A model generated the notes under the pieces. That model made no database searches. It was not told the origin of the DNA and worked only from the letters and a program-made list of their open reading frames with translations. This document shows positions 1 to 12,689 of a DNA stretch of 64,000 nucleotides, piece after piece. The translations under genes and the position numbers were made by a program. Source of the stretch: Bedellia somnulentella (lineage: Eukaryota > Arthropoda > Insecta > Lepidoptera > Bedelliidae); the NCBI GenBank assembly GCA_963576735.1, contig OY755171.1, forward strand, positions 13,826,001-13,890,000. Direction: 5' to 3'. The stretch's first letter is position 1, and each line of letters begins with the position of its first letter.

Positions 1-250
1 GAGTCTTTTTAAGAACATTATTAATACAAAAACACATTTAAAAGGGGAAATTTGAATTTTAAGCAGTGGAGCGGTAAAATGGTAGGGCAAGATTTGGAGA
101 CAATGTTAAAATATTTTAGTTGACGTGAGGATAGCCGTGTTGTTGTGGTCGTGGCCGTCTTCGCCTTTGTCGGCTAAAACTTCTACCCAAAAATTATAAA
201 TAATGTATATTATTAATAATGTATATTTTATAATTAAATAATAATTAATT

Positions 251-407
251 TATCGATCTCACCTTCCAAAGGTTGTCTGGAAGAGATCGCTTTAGCGATG
301 TGACCGCCAATTGTACCTCACTGTAAACTGTTTGATCATATTATTATTTTTGAAAATTTGTGTTTGATGTGGAATAAAGAGTTATTCTATTCTATTTTAT
401 TACATAC
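251..407 (+). mobile_element. Jockey-type LINE 3' UTR fragment
   Basis: The stretch carries 'ggttgtctggaagagatcgc' followed by 'gcgatgtgaccgcc', then AATAAAGAG and a (TTCTA)n-like tail. This layout is what I recall of the 3' UTR of lepidopteran Jockey-clade non-LTR retrotransposons. No coding part remains, so it is a 5'-truncated insertion. A SINE-A copy starts about five bases after the tail. The family assignment is from memory and has not been searched. Confidence 0.6.
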
Positions 408-411
408 ATAA

Positions 412-783
412 ATAACATAATACATAAACGTTCACGCCGTTTATCCCCGAAGGGGTTGGCAGAGGTACCAATACTCCTGAACTCACATGGCAAGCGCCAT
501 CTAGTTTCCAGAGAAGGTACCCACGTTTTGCTTAGACAGTGTACTCACGTGATAGGGGGCAGGCCTATCGCCGTTTTGTACGAATACACTGTCACATGAC
601 TAAGTACAACTCAGTCATGTGGGTTTCCTCACGATGTTTTCCCTCACCGTTAGCAACCATGATAAATTAACCACACATATGACTTTAGAAAAGACAAATT
701 GGTGTAGGCCCGTTCCAGGATTGGAACTCACGCCCTTCTGTTTTTCGGGCGGGTGTTCTTACCCACTGGACTATCATGTCGCT
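412..783 (-). mobile_element. SINE-A copy 1 (CTCF-like variant)
   Basis: This is a near full-length tRNA-derived SINE on the minus strand. The tRNA-like head (about 690-783) has an A-box-like TAGTCCAGTGG and a B-box-like GTGAGTTCCAATCC, so it resembles an RNA polymerase III promoter. The body contains CACGTGAGTACACTGTC and AAAACGGCGATAGGCCTGCC, and the 3' end has the hairpin CCCCTTCGGGG followed by an ATGTATT-type tail. It differs from most other copies by a block with GCGCCATCTAGT at 494-505 in place of the CACGTGACATT block; only the copy at 15211 shares this variant. Confidence 0.85.
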
Positions 784-843
784 TATTTTATTCTATATTC
801 ATAACTATGAAATGAAATATGATGTAAAAAAATTAATGAAACT

Positions 844-1086
844 GGTTGTGTCGAAATAGATTGGCACTACCCCATTTCTTCCCGTGGCTGTTAGTAAGAG
901 GCAACTAAGGATATTGGGACTTTTTAAGTGATCTTTAGGCAATGCGGTTGGAGACCGATCATCAACAACCTTTAATTTATCTTCTCTTCCCCATTCAACT
1001 TCCAAAATAACTGAAGTGTTTTTTTTATTCCGAAGCTCTGGCTGCTACTTCTAAGGATAAATAACCGTGAGTATATATGCATGTAG
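844..1086 (+). mobile_element. SINE-B (Metulj-like) copy
   Basis: A full-length but diverged copy. It reads head 'ggcactaccccatttcttcc', core 'aagaggcaactaaggatatt', 'gcaatgcggttggagacc', and tail 'ccgtgagtatatatgcatg'. It lies about 60 bases after SINE-A copy 1. Confidence 0.85.
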
Positions 1087-1855
1087 GATAGGTCAAGTAC
1101 TTAGGACGCCAGCCAGCAATTGTTCATGAAATGTGTGCGGAGGTAACAAAACAAAATATTAAAACGTTCTTATATGTTAGAGGTAAATTGTATAAATCTG
1201 TTCTCTCTGCCATAACTGGCAACGGCCATTGGAGAAAATAGGCATTGAACGGCAACTCATCATTGAGACACCGCGGGTATTCGGTCAATTTTCACTAATT
1301 TATCTGTAACACTAACCAAAACGCAACAAGATCATTACAACTTTATTAGCATAAACGATTTTACTCGGCTAAAGTCTGTAAAGACAAAACCGGTGTGGTG
1401 TTGTTAGTCATTATGCCGTAATTACCATTGAAACACAGAATTATTAACAAGCGCAGAGGGGCCGCTAGAACTTCACATGATAAAGGAAACGAGCTTGAAG
1501 TCGGTCGCAATTAACATTTTAAGAGCGACCACGCGAATTACCCACGCGGCTGGGAGTTGGCAATCCAACAATGTAGTTCTCACGTCATAAGTGTAATATG
1601 CAATGATTCCAAGATATAATCGCGAAGCGGTAATAGGAAAATTGATTGTTACCGTGAACATGGGTTCAGTACTATTTTAAAAAAAAATGTTATGGATTTC
1701 TGAGTTCTGAGAAAAGTTTGTTAAGATAGTAATTCTATGTATTTTAATTACAACTATTTTTGGAGGGTGGCCAATATTGATATTTTCGTTCAAGTTATTT
1801 TTAAATGCGCTAATTATAAAGCGTCCTAAACACAACGATGAATTCAGTAAGTACT
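1087..1855. other. Unassigned intergenic stretch
   Basis: I see no coding potential above chance, no RNA gene and no recognised repeat here. The 62-residue minus-strand open frame at 1473-1661 has no family features. Confidence 0.5.
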
Positions 1856-1856
1856 A

Positions 1857-1905
1857 CGCTAAGTACAACTCAGCCATATGGGTTTTCCTCAGGATGTTTT
1901 TACTC
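1857..1905 (-). mobile_element. SINE-A internal fragment
   Basis: The segment 'aagtacaactcagccatatg' followed by 'ggttttcctcaggatg' matches the central part of SINE-A. Neither the tRNA head nor the 3' hairpin is present, so this is a short relic. Confidence 0.6.
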
Positions 1906-2764
1906 ACCCTGAAGATTATTTATATATTAGCTACACTATGATTAAAACAAGACGCATTGATGCAGGTTTTGACCTCATGTCTCGTGCATGAAAAGTAGCG
2001 ATGTTACCACTAAGCAATATTGAGTATTTCGATATTCAAAATAAAGAACGTTCCCAATCCGTGTAAGTCAACAAATAAATATTCACAGTTTAACGACTCT
2101 ATCTAAAATCCAAGACAGAAAACTAAATATTCTTACCAACTGAACCCTATAAATGATCGATTGCAATGATCATTTTATTTCCAAAGAAACCTACCGGATG
2201 TTTCTCGTAACTAACTGTGATATAGACGCGATGAAATAAATCAGTATAGAAAAACCTGCGATGCACATACTCCAAATGTACTTATCAACACTGTGGTGCA
2301 TGAGAGTGAAGTTCATTGTCAGACCTCGTCTCGCCTACTTTTTATTCATTTGTACTGTTATTACGCGAAACAAAGAATTACACACACGAGTCGTACCATT
2401 ATATAAGACTATGCTTGAAATCATGTGTGTGACAGACTGCCTACCTACCGTAACTGTAATAGGTTCCCTTTATGAGCGAAAACATGAAGCACTTATTAAA
2501 TATAATGATTCGAACTGAGTTCAGCTATGTTTTCAAGGGTTTGATGGGTTGAATATGTCGTTTGGATAAGTCGATGAGAAACACTATTATATTACAATAA
2601 ATGACAAAATATTTATTCTTAAGCTCGTCTTTTTCATCGTGGAGCTCATAAATAAAGTTTGTAATATCAAAATAATGCTAATTATCGTTGAATAACTAAT
2701 TCTATCATATAACTGAAAATTATCTCAACAGACAGTTTTAACTTATCTTGAATTATTTTTACTT
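1906..2764. other. Unassigned AT-rich intergenic stretch
   Basis: No feature can be supported. The 85-residue open frame at 2261-2518 shows no recognisable domain and ordinary AT-rich composition. Confidence 0.5.
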
Positions 2765-3000
2765 ACTTATACTGATTGACACGCCCTTTATTCTCATTGG
2801 GGTAGGCAGAGACTATTGATCGTCACTTAGCACGATTTTGACAAGTCTCTCTTGCTTTCCTTACATTCATTATTCTTCTAATGCATGCTCTTTTATTCTT
2901 CTCATTTCGGACCCCCTCCTTTATAAGAACGTTTTTATCGATTTTTTTAATTATAGAAAATTTAACGAGGCCGTCCTCTACTAACAATACCATCCCCTCT
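2765..3000 (-). mobile_element. LINE-T 3' end, diverged copy
   Basis: Read on the minus strand it carries the GAGGACGGCC block, the run TCTCTGCCTACCCCAATGAG and the terminal AGGGCGTGTC. This is the same order as the clean LINE-T copy at 31515. Indels break the reading frame. Confidence 0.7.
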
Positions 3001-3454
3001 GGTTCTATATATCTTTTTTGCTACTTTATTTTCATACATCCTCTCTATGTACCCAAACAACTTAAACATTCATTTTTCTATTCAAAAAAAAATCTGAACC
3101 CATATCTCGCGGGTACATAAATTGATGGCTAGCATAGTCAGTATTTATCGCAACTACGTAAAGGCATATTTATCTCCTTATAAATAATGATTTTTTTTGT
3201 TTTGTTTATCTACAACTTGAAATAAGAAAAAATCATTTGGTTAGGTAGAGCCAACTTGGTCAATTGCTGATTCCGATTCGTATGTACAGCGTTTGGGATG
3301 CTGCGTCATATCTTTTGTTTCAAAATTATTCAAAGTCTTAAAAGAAAGATCTCTGGTATCTTTTGGCATAGAAACGTAGCGTCCTGTCCATTTAGAATCA
3401 CCCAAAGGGTATTGGATTGGGCTATGGTAGGCCCGGGACTGCAACCAGGAGAAC

Positions 3455-3600
3455 TGGGTAGAAGAACTGAGGAAAAAGTTCTGGATTGGCGGCCACGTAC
3501 CAGAATATACAGTCGTACTATGAAACTTACGAAAAGCCGATGGAGAAAGGCAGCACAGGATCGGTCTTTGTTGAAATCTTTAGAGCTATTTCCAGGAAAA
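3455..3600 (+). pseudogene. RTE LINE C-terminal relic
   Basis: A plus-strand frame reads GRRTEEKVLDWRPRTRIYSR, then SRWRKAAQDRSLLKSLE. This lines up with the end of the intact RTE protein at 23985-26585, which has RRTDNRWGRRVLEWRPRTGR and SGWMRLAEDRKRWRAMG in the same order. The GRPPARWTDDL segment between them is scrambled by indels. It is an old, broken copy of an RTE-type retrotransposon; its ends cannot be set precisely. Confidence 0.65.
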
Positions 3601-3649
3601 AACGTCTGTTGGCTGATAACGATAACTGATTATTTATATTAAATCTATT

Positions 3650-5550
3650 AAATGTAGTTAAGACTTTATATATAAATTATTTGTACCTATTTAGTAAATA
3701 AACATCAATAAATTGGGGTCATTGCAGGGACAAAGTAATAAGAAGTTTCTCTGTCAGAATTTTACTAGGAACTCAAATGGTTGCTTTTAAACCAACGCTG
3801 CACGAATGTTGTCAATCTGAGTTATTTTGAATCGTTGACCTCTTTGTTTAAAGTCTAAGAAGAAGCCGCTTCCATTTACACTCACCTAGAAAAATCTATG
3901 ACGTATAATTATTTACAAAAATTAAAGCATTCTTGACTGTTGTATAAATAGTTCAGCTCCATTTTTTGTCCTCTGTGAGGGCATAAGAAGCCATACAAGT
4001 TACAAAAACTGAAACGAAATTGCAAATAAACCTCAATGACAAATCGCGGCAGCAAAATTGTCGCAAAATCGCGATTCTGAGGTAAGTAATGTCGCAGAAA
4101 CAGTATCTGCAATCACAATTACCTGTATCCACATAATAGTTTGCTGGCGACAACGTAACCGCGCGGTAATGGCTGCGAGGCGCAATCTTCCGTGATAGTG
4201 AACTTGCGTTTTTTCACTGCGCGCACCGTTAACTTGCGCTACATTCCGCGGTTGTTGCGGCTCACCACTAGATGGCGATACTGTCGCTGCCATTATCCAG
4301 TTACAGAAAAGCTTTAGACTTTTTGCTTTCCGCGAAACATTATTCTTCCTTTTTTGGTTGGAGACTAATGAGCTTTCAGGCTACTTATCTGATCACATTT
4401 TCACCAGTTTAGAGAACCCCATAAAAGACCAAACGTACATTGGAATAAAAAATATTCTTACAGTTTGTTTAAAAAATGCAATGTTAAATAATTTTATTGG
4501 TTTTTCAACTACAGTTTCTTGTATTGTTTTATCATCGTTCTAACAAAACAACCAACATAACTAAGAGTTTTTAAACAGGTCTTTCACAGCAAAATTTAAC
4601 ATACTCGTTTGAAAAGTATGCCATTGCCCTCGTTAATATTTTATTTACATGTTACTCACGAAGAACACAAAAACAACGACGGAGTAAATTGATAATTCAA
4701 TCACTTGAAAGTTGAATAAACTAAAATAAATATGGCTAGCTCACGAAAAGAAGGAAATATAAAATTAGAACGGAAAATAGTTCAAGACTTCTAAGCTTTG
4801 AAGGCTCCAGCCGGTAGGTCATTGACCCACCATTGCCAATGTCAGCCATCTTGTGAGTTCCGCACTTCGCTTACGTTCTTCACGTAAGACGCCGTAATGA
4901 AGCAACGTTTGCTAGTGTGCGTGTACAATGCTAGTTTTTATGTTAGTTTGCGGTTGTATGTGTAGCTATTGACTAACTTGATGTGGAACTGATTGATGTT
5001 AAATATAGGAGGTGGCTTCGGTATGACTTGAAGTTTTCTGGCCACTATAAATGACTATTGATGGCGGCACTTGTTTTTTAAATTTGTAATGATAGTTTTA
5101 TAATAAAATTATGCAATAGATAAACAGGGTGGTTTTCAAAACAAATGAAAATGATGTTAACATGGCATTTACGCATGTGCAAGCTATAGCCGACCAAGTG
5201 GTAAAAGAATAATGTGTCTGAACTGGATCAATTTCCGTCTTTTTTTTTATAAGTATATCAAATCAACAGCATTAGATATAGCTACAGAGAGAGCAAACGA
5301 ATTCAAAATCAATGACTTTATGCAAATTGTTCATAGTACGGAGATTTTTACTGTGGATTCAGGAGATACAGATTCCAATCATGGGTTGGATCAAAATCAT
5401 ACACTTTGTTACAACTTGCGATAACCCTGCCATAAATCCAATACAATCCAGCTTATTATACACTCATAACACACACAATAATTTTGCCGTACGTCTTTCA
5501 AGCTTCATAAGAATAAAAATAATTAAAATAGACAGTAATAGTTAACAATA
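3650..5550. other. Intergenic stretch with one GC-richer patch
   Basis: It is mostly AT-rich and without recognisable repeats. At about 4110-4300 it becomes GC-richer and holds an 86-residue minus-strand frame (4033-4293) beginning MAATVSPSSGEPQQPRN, with an ACAG/GTAATT donor-like site on that strand near 4123. This could be an unrecognised promoter or non-coding exon, but no homology supports a gene. Confidence 0.35.
4265..4277 (+). promoter_or_regulatory. CTCF-like motif
   Basis: CCACTAGATGGCG fits the conserved CTCF core CCASYAGRKGGCR at every position. CTCF is conserved in insects and can mark insulators. The site sits in the GC-richer patch and outside any repeat I recognise. One 13-base match in 64 kb can arise by chance. 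Confidence 0.4.
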
Positions 5551-5897
5551 GCAACCGTGATAGCTCAGTGGGTAGTACACCGCTTATCGCGCAGACGCCG
5601 AGGATTCAAATCCCGGGTCGGGCCTACACCAATTTGTCTTTTCTAAAGTCATATGTGTGGTTAATTTATCATGATTTTTAACGGTGAGTCAAAACATTGA
5701 CAGGAAACCCACATGGTTAAGTTGTTCTTAGTAATGTGACAGTGTATTAATACAAAACGGCGATACGACTGCCCCCTATCACGTGAGTATACTGTCCAAG
5801 CAATTCGTGGGTACTCTGAACACCAATTGACAATGTCACGTGATGTTCAGAAGTAATAGTACCTCTACCAACCCCTTCGTACGGCGTGAACTTTTGA
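5551..5897 (+). mobile_element. SINE-A copy 2
   Basis: A nearly complete plus-strand copy. The tRNA-like head has TAGCTCAGTGGG (A box) and GGATTCAAATCCCGGG (B box), followed by GGCCTACACCAATTTGTC and the body. The 3' hairpin CCCCTTCG is damaged because the second arm is lost. About 10% diverged from the copies at 29391 and 53821, by eye. Confidence 0.9.
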
Positions 5898-6789
5898 GCT
5901 GAGTTGAGTTTCACTTAGTTAACAATAAAGTATAACAAAAAAATACAAAAAGTGTTACATTCATTCGTTTAACAAAAATACAAAAAAAAGAATCCTGTTT
6001 ACGGTAAGAGCTTTGTAGCAATCATCATTTGGAAATACCCATATCTTCAAAGAATATTCTCTTGGTTTTGTAACATTAAAAAGCTTTTATTGAAAGTTCT
6101 GCCATATTGCCCAGCTAGTCTTACTAACATATCCACCTGTTAACGACTATCAACATGAGGAGTAACTGAATAAGTCTTGCTTTTTCAAATATCAATAATC
6201 TATGTCTATGTATGTTTATGCCAATAATTGAATTCCCTAAAGGAAAAATTTACCGACACAGCGCTAATTATGCCTTATATATTTGAATATATTAAAATTT
6301 CAAGTTTCCCGTCGTTCCATTCCCTCTGGTGTTGAGAGTTTGGTAGTTACAGGAAATGCTAGTTTTGACCATGAGTGAGTTTTTCAGCTATATTTAAACC
6401 AGTGAATGTCTATAAATAATTATTTTTTGCTTACGCACCATTCTACATTTAAAATAGTACAGCATCCAATCAAGATAATTCGTTCGAGTGTCTTGGCCTC
6501 GAACGTTAGACCTTCACCGAAATGCTACTCAGGTTCAACAACCCATTCCTTTGTTGTTGCAAGGTATCCCATTTATTTATCACGATTGGCTTATTATTTC
6601 CGCATCGTGATGTGATATGATAGACTCTGAGACGGCTAGATGTTGTCGTTACTGACTGTTTTATATTTATTCGTTCGGTACGAAATAATCAATTTTGTCT
6701 GCTTTAGTTGATTAAAATAAAGTTGGCGAAGAACTTACAACCTAAGTAACACACATGATGCCAAGAAAATGTACAAGAAAGCATTTACT
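5898..6789. other. Unassigned AT-rich stretch
   Basis: No gene, RNA or repeat can be supported. Several poly-A and poly-T runs are present. Confidence 0.5.
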
Positions 6790-6868
6790 GATAAATAAAG
6801 GAAAGAAAAATTTTGACACATACTTTATTTATTAGTAATAAATAATCCCCACAAGAGGTTTTCATGAA
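6790..6868. mobile_element. SINE-C fragment with inverted 5' part
   Basis: The left piece (6790-6820) is the 'TGTCAAAATTTTTCTTTCC' part of SINE-C on the minus strand. The right piece (6822-6868) continues the element on the plus strand with CTTTATTTATTAGTAATAAA and then CCCCACAAGAGGTTTTCATG. The head-proximal part is therefore inverted relative to the tail, as after twin priming. Confidence 0.65.
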
Positions 6869-7520
6869 AAAAATACATTCAAATTATAAGATAGCATTTA
6901 GTGTTTAATTATTCTAGCTACCCAATCTGATCCTTACTTTTCTACTATTATATTGTCTTTAAAAATATCTTATATCAATCGATCGCCGTTCAATCTCGTA
7001 TATGTCTACTAGTTCTTTTAACTTATAATCAATAACTAATTAAGACACAAAAAATATCCGCTATCAAAAGTTTTTTCATAAAAATAACGATCATAACGAC
7101 CAAACCATTCAAAAGCTCAATATTTGACACACCCACATCACCTGTACTTACCCCCATAGCGAAGGCTTCAATGAACAAAAGGTTACAAAGAATTGAGGCC
7201 GTGGGAAAGGGATGTTCAATAGACGTTATTGAATGGGATTTACTTCACCTGTACCCTGTACCTATTAATGATAAAATTTATTTACGGTTTGACGGTTAAC
7301 TTTCTGGGTTTTTTTTGGGTTATTGTTTGTAAGGGCAGGTTAGGTAAAATTATCTTGTAGACCATACTGTGTAGTTTGTAACAGTCTTGCACATCTTTTG
7401 ACTTTTGTTTTATTAATAAAAATTAACGCAGCATGTATTTTTTTAATCCTTTAGATAACATAAAAGTAAATTATGCACTTATTTGTTTATACCTTTTTCA
7501 TTTGATGGTGTATATCCGAG
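6869..7520. other. Unassigned AT-rich stretch
   Basis: Nothing recognisable. No open frame above chance length and no repeat family match. Confidence 0.5.
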
Positions 7521-7755
7521 AAGAGCCAGCTTAGAATGTCACTACCCCTTTCTACCCACGGGTGTCATAAGAGGCGACTAGGGGATGCGGCTTTTTAGTA
7601 GTTTTTGGGCGATACGGTTGGAGACCCATCACCAAAGATAATATAATTCTACCATCTTCTCCCCTATCAACTCCCAAATGTAGCTGAGGAGTTTCTAGCT
7701 CTGCAGCTCTGGCTACCCAGTTTTGTGATTTATGACCGTGAGTATATGTATGTTA
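7521..7755 (+). mobile_element. SINE-B copy
   Basis: Well-preserved core with CTTAGAATGTCACTACCCC, CACGGGTGTCATAAGAGGCG, 'gcgatacggttggagaccca' and the tail GACCGTGAGTATATGTATG. It belongs to the subtype with 'tttctacccacgggtgtc' rather than 'tttcttcccgtgggtgt'. Confidence 0.9.
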
Positions 7756-7995
7756 TTTGATTATGCCTCTGAAAACTAGTAATTGAAGAGAATGGTTTTT
7801 AAAATAATAAAAATAAAAAAAACATTTATTTCAGACTAATTTTAAAAGTCCATAGTTTGTAAGTAACTATAAGCTTATCACTAGGTTAGTAAAAATAATA
7901 ACTAGAATAATACTACATAACCAAAACAATAAAAAAATAAAAGCTAGTTTTTGCCATCAATGAATGATTAATTAAATATTATGAGTATTTTAATT

Positions 7996-8230
7996 CCTAC
8001 TTACACTCACGTACATACTTACATACATATTTTATATCCTTGTGGGTAAGCAGAGACGTTCTATCAGACGCTTAGTGTGATCATGGCAAATGTCTCTTGT
8101 CCTTATCCTTCTTTATTCTTCTAACTTTACACCTCCGCCTTTGTTCTCACAAGTTCGTTCGCGGACGGCGGACGTTCTTACGTTTTCAATCAGTCTTCTA
8201 GGTCCGGTATCAATACCATCTACCACCACT
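7996..8230 (-). mobile_element. LINE-T 3' end, diverged copy
   Basis: On the minus strand it ends with GTCTCTGCTTACCCACAAGG and a TATG-rich tail, preceded by the degenerate frame that in the 31515 copy encodes the RPRRTHFDQI...AYPNG tail. A frameshift lies near 8110. Confidence 0.6.
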
Positions 8231-8596
8231 TTGCCTTTATTCAACCACTCCATATTTAAGATTGAAATTCTATTAAAACAATATTCTTACAACATATTAT
8301 AATGGAAACCAAGGCATATGAAAACAAAAAAATAAATAATCAAATAATATTTAAAGAAATCACCTCGCAAATATTCCTATCATCGATAATAGCATGTGTT
8401 TGGTGTGCCTTATGTCCTTGCTAACGATAATGAATTCAAGAATGGGAAAATATACATACATAGATATAGTTACGGCTATAAAGTTAAGAAATTCAGTGAG
8501 GAAAATATTGCATAATAAAAGTTTCTGGTGATGAGTCTTCGACCGCATCGCCCAAACTCTCTCTATTATAAGATTCCCAACAGTTCATTTATTGCC

Positions 8597-8833
8597 GAGT
8601 AGTGCCGTCTTAGAATATCACTACCCCTTTCTACCCACGGGTGTCGTAAAAGGCGACTAAGGCTATGGGGCTTTTTAGTGGTTTTTGGGCGATGCGGTTG
8701 GAGACCAACGATACTTTATTTCTACCATCTTTTTCCCTCTTAACTTCCAAATGTGGCTGAGGAGTTTCTCTGTCTAAAGCTCTGGCTACCCCTTTTTTGG
8801 GATTTATGGCCGTGTATATATGTATGTATGTAC
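8597..8833 (+). mobile_element. SINE-B copy
   Basis: Full-length, head AGTAGTGCCGTCTTAGAATA, core GTCGTAAAAGGCGACTAAGG, tail with TTTTTTGGGATTTATGGCCG then GTATATATGTATGTATG. Same subtype as the copy at 7521. Confidence 0.9.
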
Positions 8834-11800
8834 ATCATTTATGAACAACTCAGACGCATATCTATATTTTCTTAAACCTGACAAATCATATTACTAGTGA
8901 TTACATAATACTTCAGTAAACGTTTATTTCAGACTTCATATGAATATATGTATGGAAATACATGATCCGAAGAGCTATTGCGCAACAAGTTAAACACTCA
9001 AGGAGGAAAAAATATTTTGGAGGACGAAATTTCCATATTTTTTACAATGGTATTATTAAACGGCTAGGAAAAAAATCGTGAAAAATCCGGTGACAAAAAT
9101 CATACCTGATGATCAGATGTCTTAGTACTTATACTTATCCTTTAGGAATATACGGTGAATGTTAGAGTCTTTGAGACTATATGCAAATTTTTCCGCATCA
9201 TATTATAAAGGTAATATAAATTTTTAAAACATAAATTTTCTTATAAAGATAAATATCATGTGCGGCGGGGTGGCCCTTCGGCCAACTGTAAGCAGCATAT
9301 TTTATTAATTTTATTACATAGGTAACCTTTATTTTGTATAAAAATTATGAATTTAATAAATATGCTAAATAACCTTTTCGCGACACTTGGTTATGCCAAT
9401 AGATTTTGCGAAAACAGTTAGTTATGCTTTGAGTTGTCGTGGTACATTTCTATGTCATAAAATTATTATTCCTAATTATTTACCAATTAAATTATGACTA
9501 AAGTATTTATACGAGTAAATAAAGACCCACCTAAATCATTTCTCTTTCATTTGGCTTGGCTGTTTTCGAGCAAAAAATATATTAAGAGCATGGAAAGATT
9601 TGATAGCTGGTTATTTTAATTAGAATAAATATTTAATTTTGATATTTTTGCAAGATCAATATAGTCTTAACGCTAAATGGTATGCTAAAAGTAGCTCACT
9701 GGTTCACTTCACTTTTCACGGTCTTTCTGGACAACACACGCTGGTAAAAACTTTACGTCATCCTAATTACTGCCTCAATTCAGCATTTATGATGTTACAG
9801 GAAAATTCATTTATAATATTCAATAAGTAAAAAGCTATATTTTAACGCTTCTGGAAAATATCTTTTTTTCTATATTTATATCTCCTAGCAATTTATTTAC
9901 TAAGTTTTTCTCATTGAAAATACTTCTGCTTTAGTGTTTTCAAAAATTTACCTAAAACAACGTTGATTGAAATGAGCACAAATATTTGAAAATATCAACT
10001 TTGAACTACATTTATTATAAATAGGTTGCTTAATAAGTCATTGTCAACGCAGTCACACTTAAAACCATGAAAATAAATATCGCAAAATTAAAGCAGGATA
10101 ACCATTTTTGTTCAGTCACATACTTTCGTATTTTTAGCATCTTATATTAGTTAATAAGCATATATCTGTAACATAGTATATTACAGCAAAATTTTGATAA
10201 AAAAAAAACCGTACAGTAAATTGATCAGTGAAAAATTTACAATGTGTCAAACAAAATCTCAATAATGATAATTTATTTCTAGAATATATTTATAGAAACG
10301 CTCAGACATTTTGCATATGTAATAGGCAAAAGATTTAAAAATAAAACAGTAATCTATTGTTATACAAAACAACAAGCTTATACCCATCTCTTGTCATATG
10401 TTTTGAACGGATTAGACCACTAGAATGTTCTTGAAATTTCTTAAAACATCACGGTTTCTTTTTCTTTTCATAATGGATTTTCCAAACATACAATATTCAT
10501 CAGAGCTGAAATTTTTCCTCACACGTGATCTTATTTTTAAATTTAAATGTCACCTAATATTTGTAACTTTCTTATGCATGAAAAGTATTATTTAGGCTTA
10601 AATTTAACGAATAATTTAAATTTATTTTTGTGTGTTTGTTTGTTGAAAATAGGTTTCGAAACGGCAAAATATATTGCATTCTTTTTAAATTAATCGATAG
10701 CCTTAATATACCGGAAATTAAAGAAAATCTATGCTACAAACAGTAAATATTACATTGAAATAAAAATAAAATAAATAAAATATTTTTTTATTCATTTATT
10801 ATATTTGACCTCTGTATAGTAAATTTCATTAAATACCTGTGTTTGTATGGATTGTTTATAACAAAAAGTATAATTTAATGACAAATCATTTTTATAACCA
10901 TTGCGTGGTCAATACGTTTCTTACGATTCTTTATTTGTCTGAAAATTTACTAACTTAAGAAGTTATGGTGGAACAGATAAACATACAGACACATAAACAT
11001 ATTGGCTAAACTTATGTTCCTCGTTTTGCTTTGACGTATTCAGTAAAAAAAGGAAAATCAGGACTAAAATATTCAACGAACTGTTAGTATTATCCCATAA
11101 CTATAATTATAATTCCGCGTGAAACTCATTAACCCTTATACTCTTACTTATACCGTATTTTAATTATTAAGTTATTTTTTATGTGTATTTATATGTGAGT
11201 TTTTTGTAATTTTATACCTCTCTATGAGGCATGGAGGTACTCTCGGTACGTTTTTCAAAATCTGCCATGTCTCTATGTTAAAGCAGTAAAAACTACTGTA
11301 TTCTATAGTCAAATGATCCTGCATCATAGTTGTATAATTCACTCAAAGCAAACTGGGAAAAACACCGTTTTTTATTTCAACATTAACATAAGTTTCATAA
11401 GCGCAACGAAACACGTTCTTTGGGATAAACTAGCAATAAAGTTCTTTCTTAAATCAAAACTAAATAGTTCGACCCTAACCTTCTAATAAAATAAGTTTTA
11501 GTTTTAAATGAGGTTACGTTAATATAGTCTAGTCACGGGGTTGAAACACGTGACACGTGAAAATTGTTTATTAATTTTCCACAAAATTCGAAAGTCAAAA
11601 TTTCTCTTTTGAATATATTATGCAATTGCAAGAGCAACATCGTTCTCCAGCGGATATAGTGTCCTTGTATTTATTATTCGCTGATTTCGGATTCAGTTTC
11701 AAATTATGTCTGGCTTACGTCAATATATTCTAGTTGGATCATCATGGTTTTAGCCAATTGACTCACTGATTTGATGATCCACTATTGGATTATTGATGAT

Positions 11801-12689
11801 TTATATTGAACATCTTGTATAGGACCGTCTATAGGGGTTCCCTGTAGTATTTCTATAAATGTTATTGTCTTTTCTATGTAAAGTACGACCGTATTCAGCT
11901 GGTTTTGTGGAAAACAGTTATTTGAAATATTAGACAGAATAATAAAACTTTAAATCTACCATGCAAAAAATACATCTTTCATGAGGTAAGATAACCCAGA
12001 ATTTAGAATATAATACTTGACTAATATAAAAATCGGTCAGAAAACAAATTCAATGTAGTATTTAAACTAAATTTAATTAAAAGCCTTATTGTGCTGATTA
12101 TAATAAAACTGATTAATTGTTTTTGTGCTTTTTGCAGATAGTAGTCGGATAAGCACCAAAATTATAATCTGTTTGACTAAGAAAAATGTGTGGTGATGAA
12201 ATTCTTGTAGATTTCTCTCACAAAAATTCACCTTCCCAATCCGATGTAATTTTGTACAAAAAATTGAAACATCAATCAAATATGATTTTCATCGTGATCT
12301 AGAATAAAATTATTATTTTCACATTAAATCAATGATTTTCTGATGCTGGAGCAAAAATGAATCTAGCCATCGCCTCTCTCCAATACTCTTGTTATTTCAA
12401 AGTAGAATTTCCTTCCAACTTTACGTAATTTTCTTCATCATTTTATTTTTTAGCTAATACTTCAATTAGTTATTTTTAACAATTTAGTTAAGATAACAAT
12501 CAAATAATACAGCTTGTTTTTCTAAGCGAAAGCCTAATATATTGGCAAAGGTGTAGGTGGTTAAAAAGTGTACTAGCGATTCAAAATCTATAGAAAACTA
12601 CAAAAATATACGCGATAATATGTACTCGTATCTTTTACTTACAATAACCATATTTATGTTAACATTATTGCTAATAATAATAATTTAAT
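8834..12689. other. Repeat-poor AT-rich intergenic region
   Basis: Almost 4 kb with no SINE, LINE or DNA-transposon fragment that I recognise, although both flanks are SINE-rich. There are no long open frames. It may simply be old diverged sequence, or it may be constrained 5' flank of ovo. Confidence 0.45.

Noticed and set aside
4033..4293. 86-residue minus-strand frame starting MAATVSPSS
   Set aside because: Composition is mildly coding-like and a donor-like site follows, but no family is recognisable, and only the CTCF-like motif could be defended.
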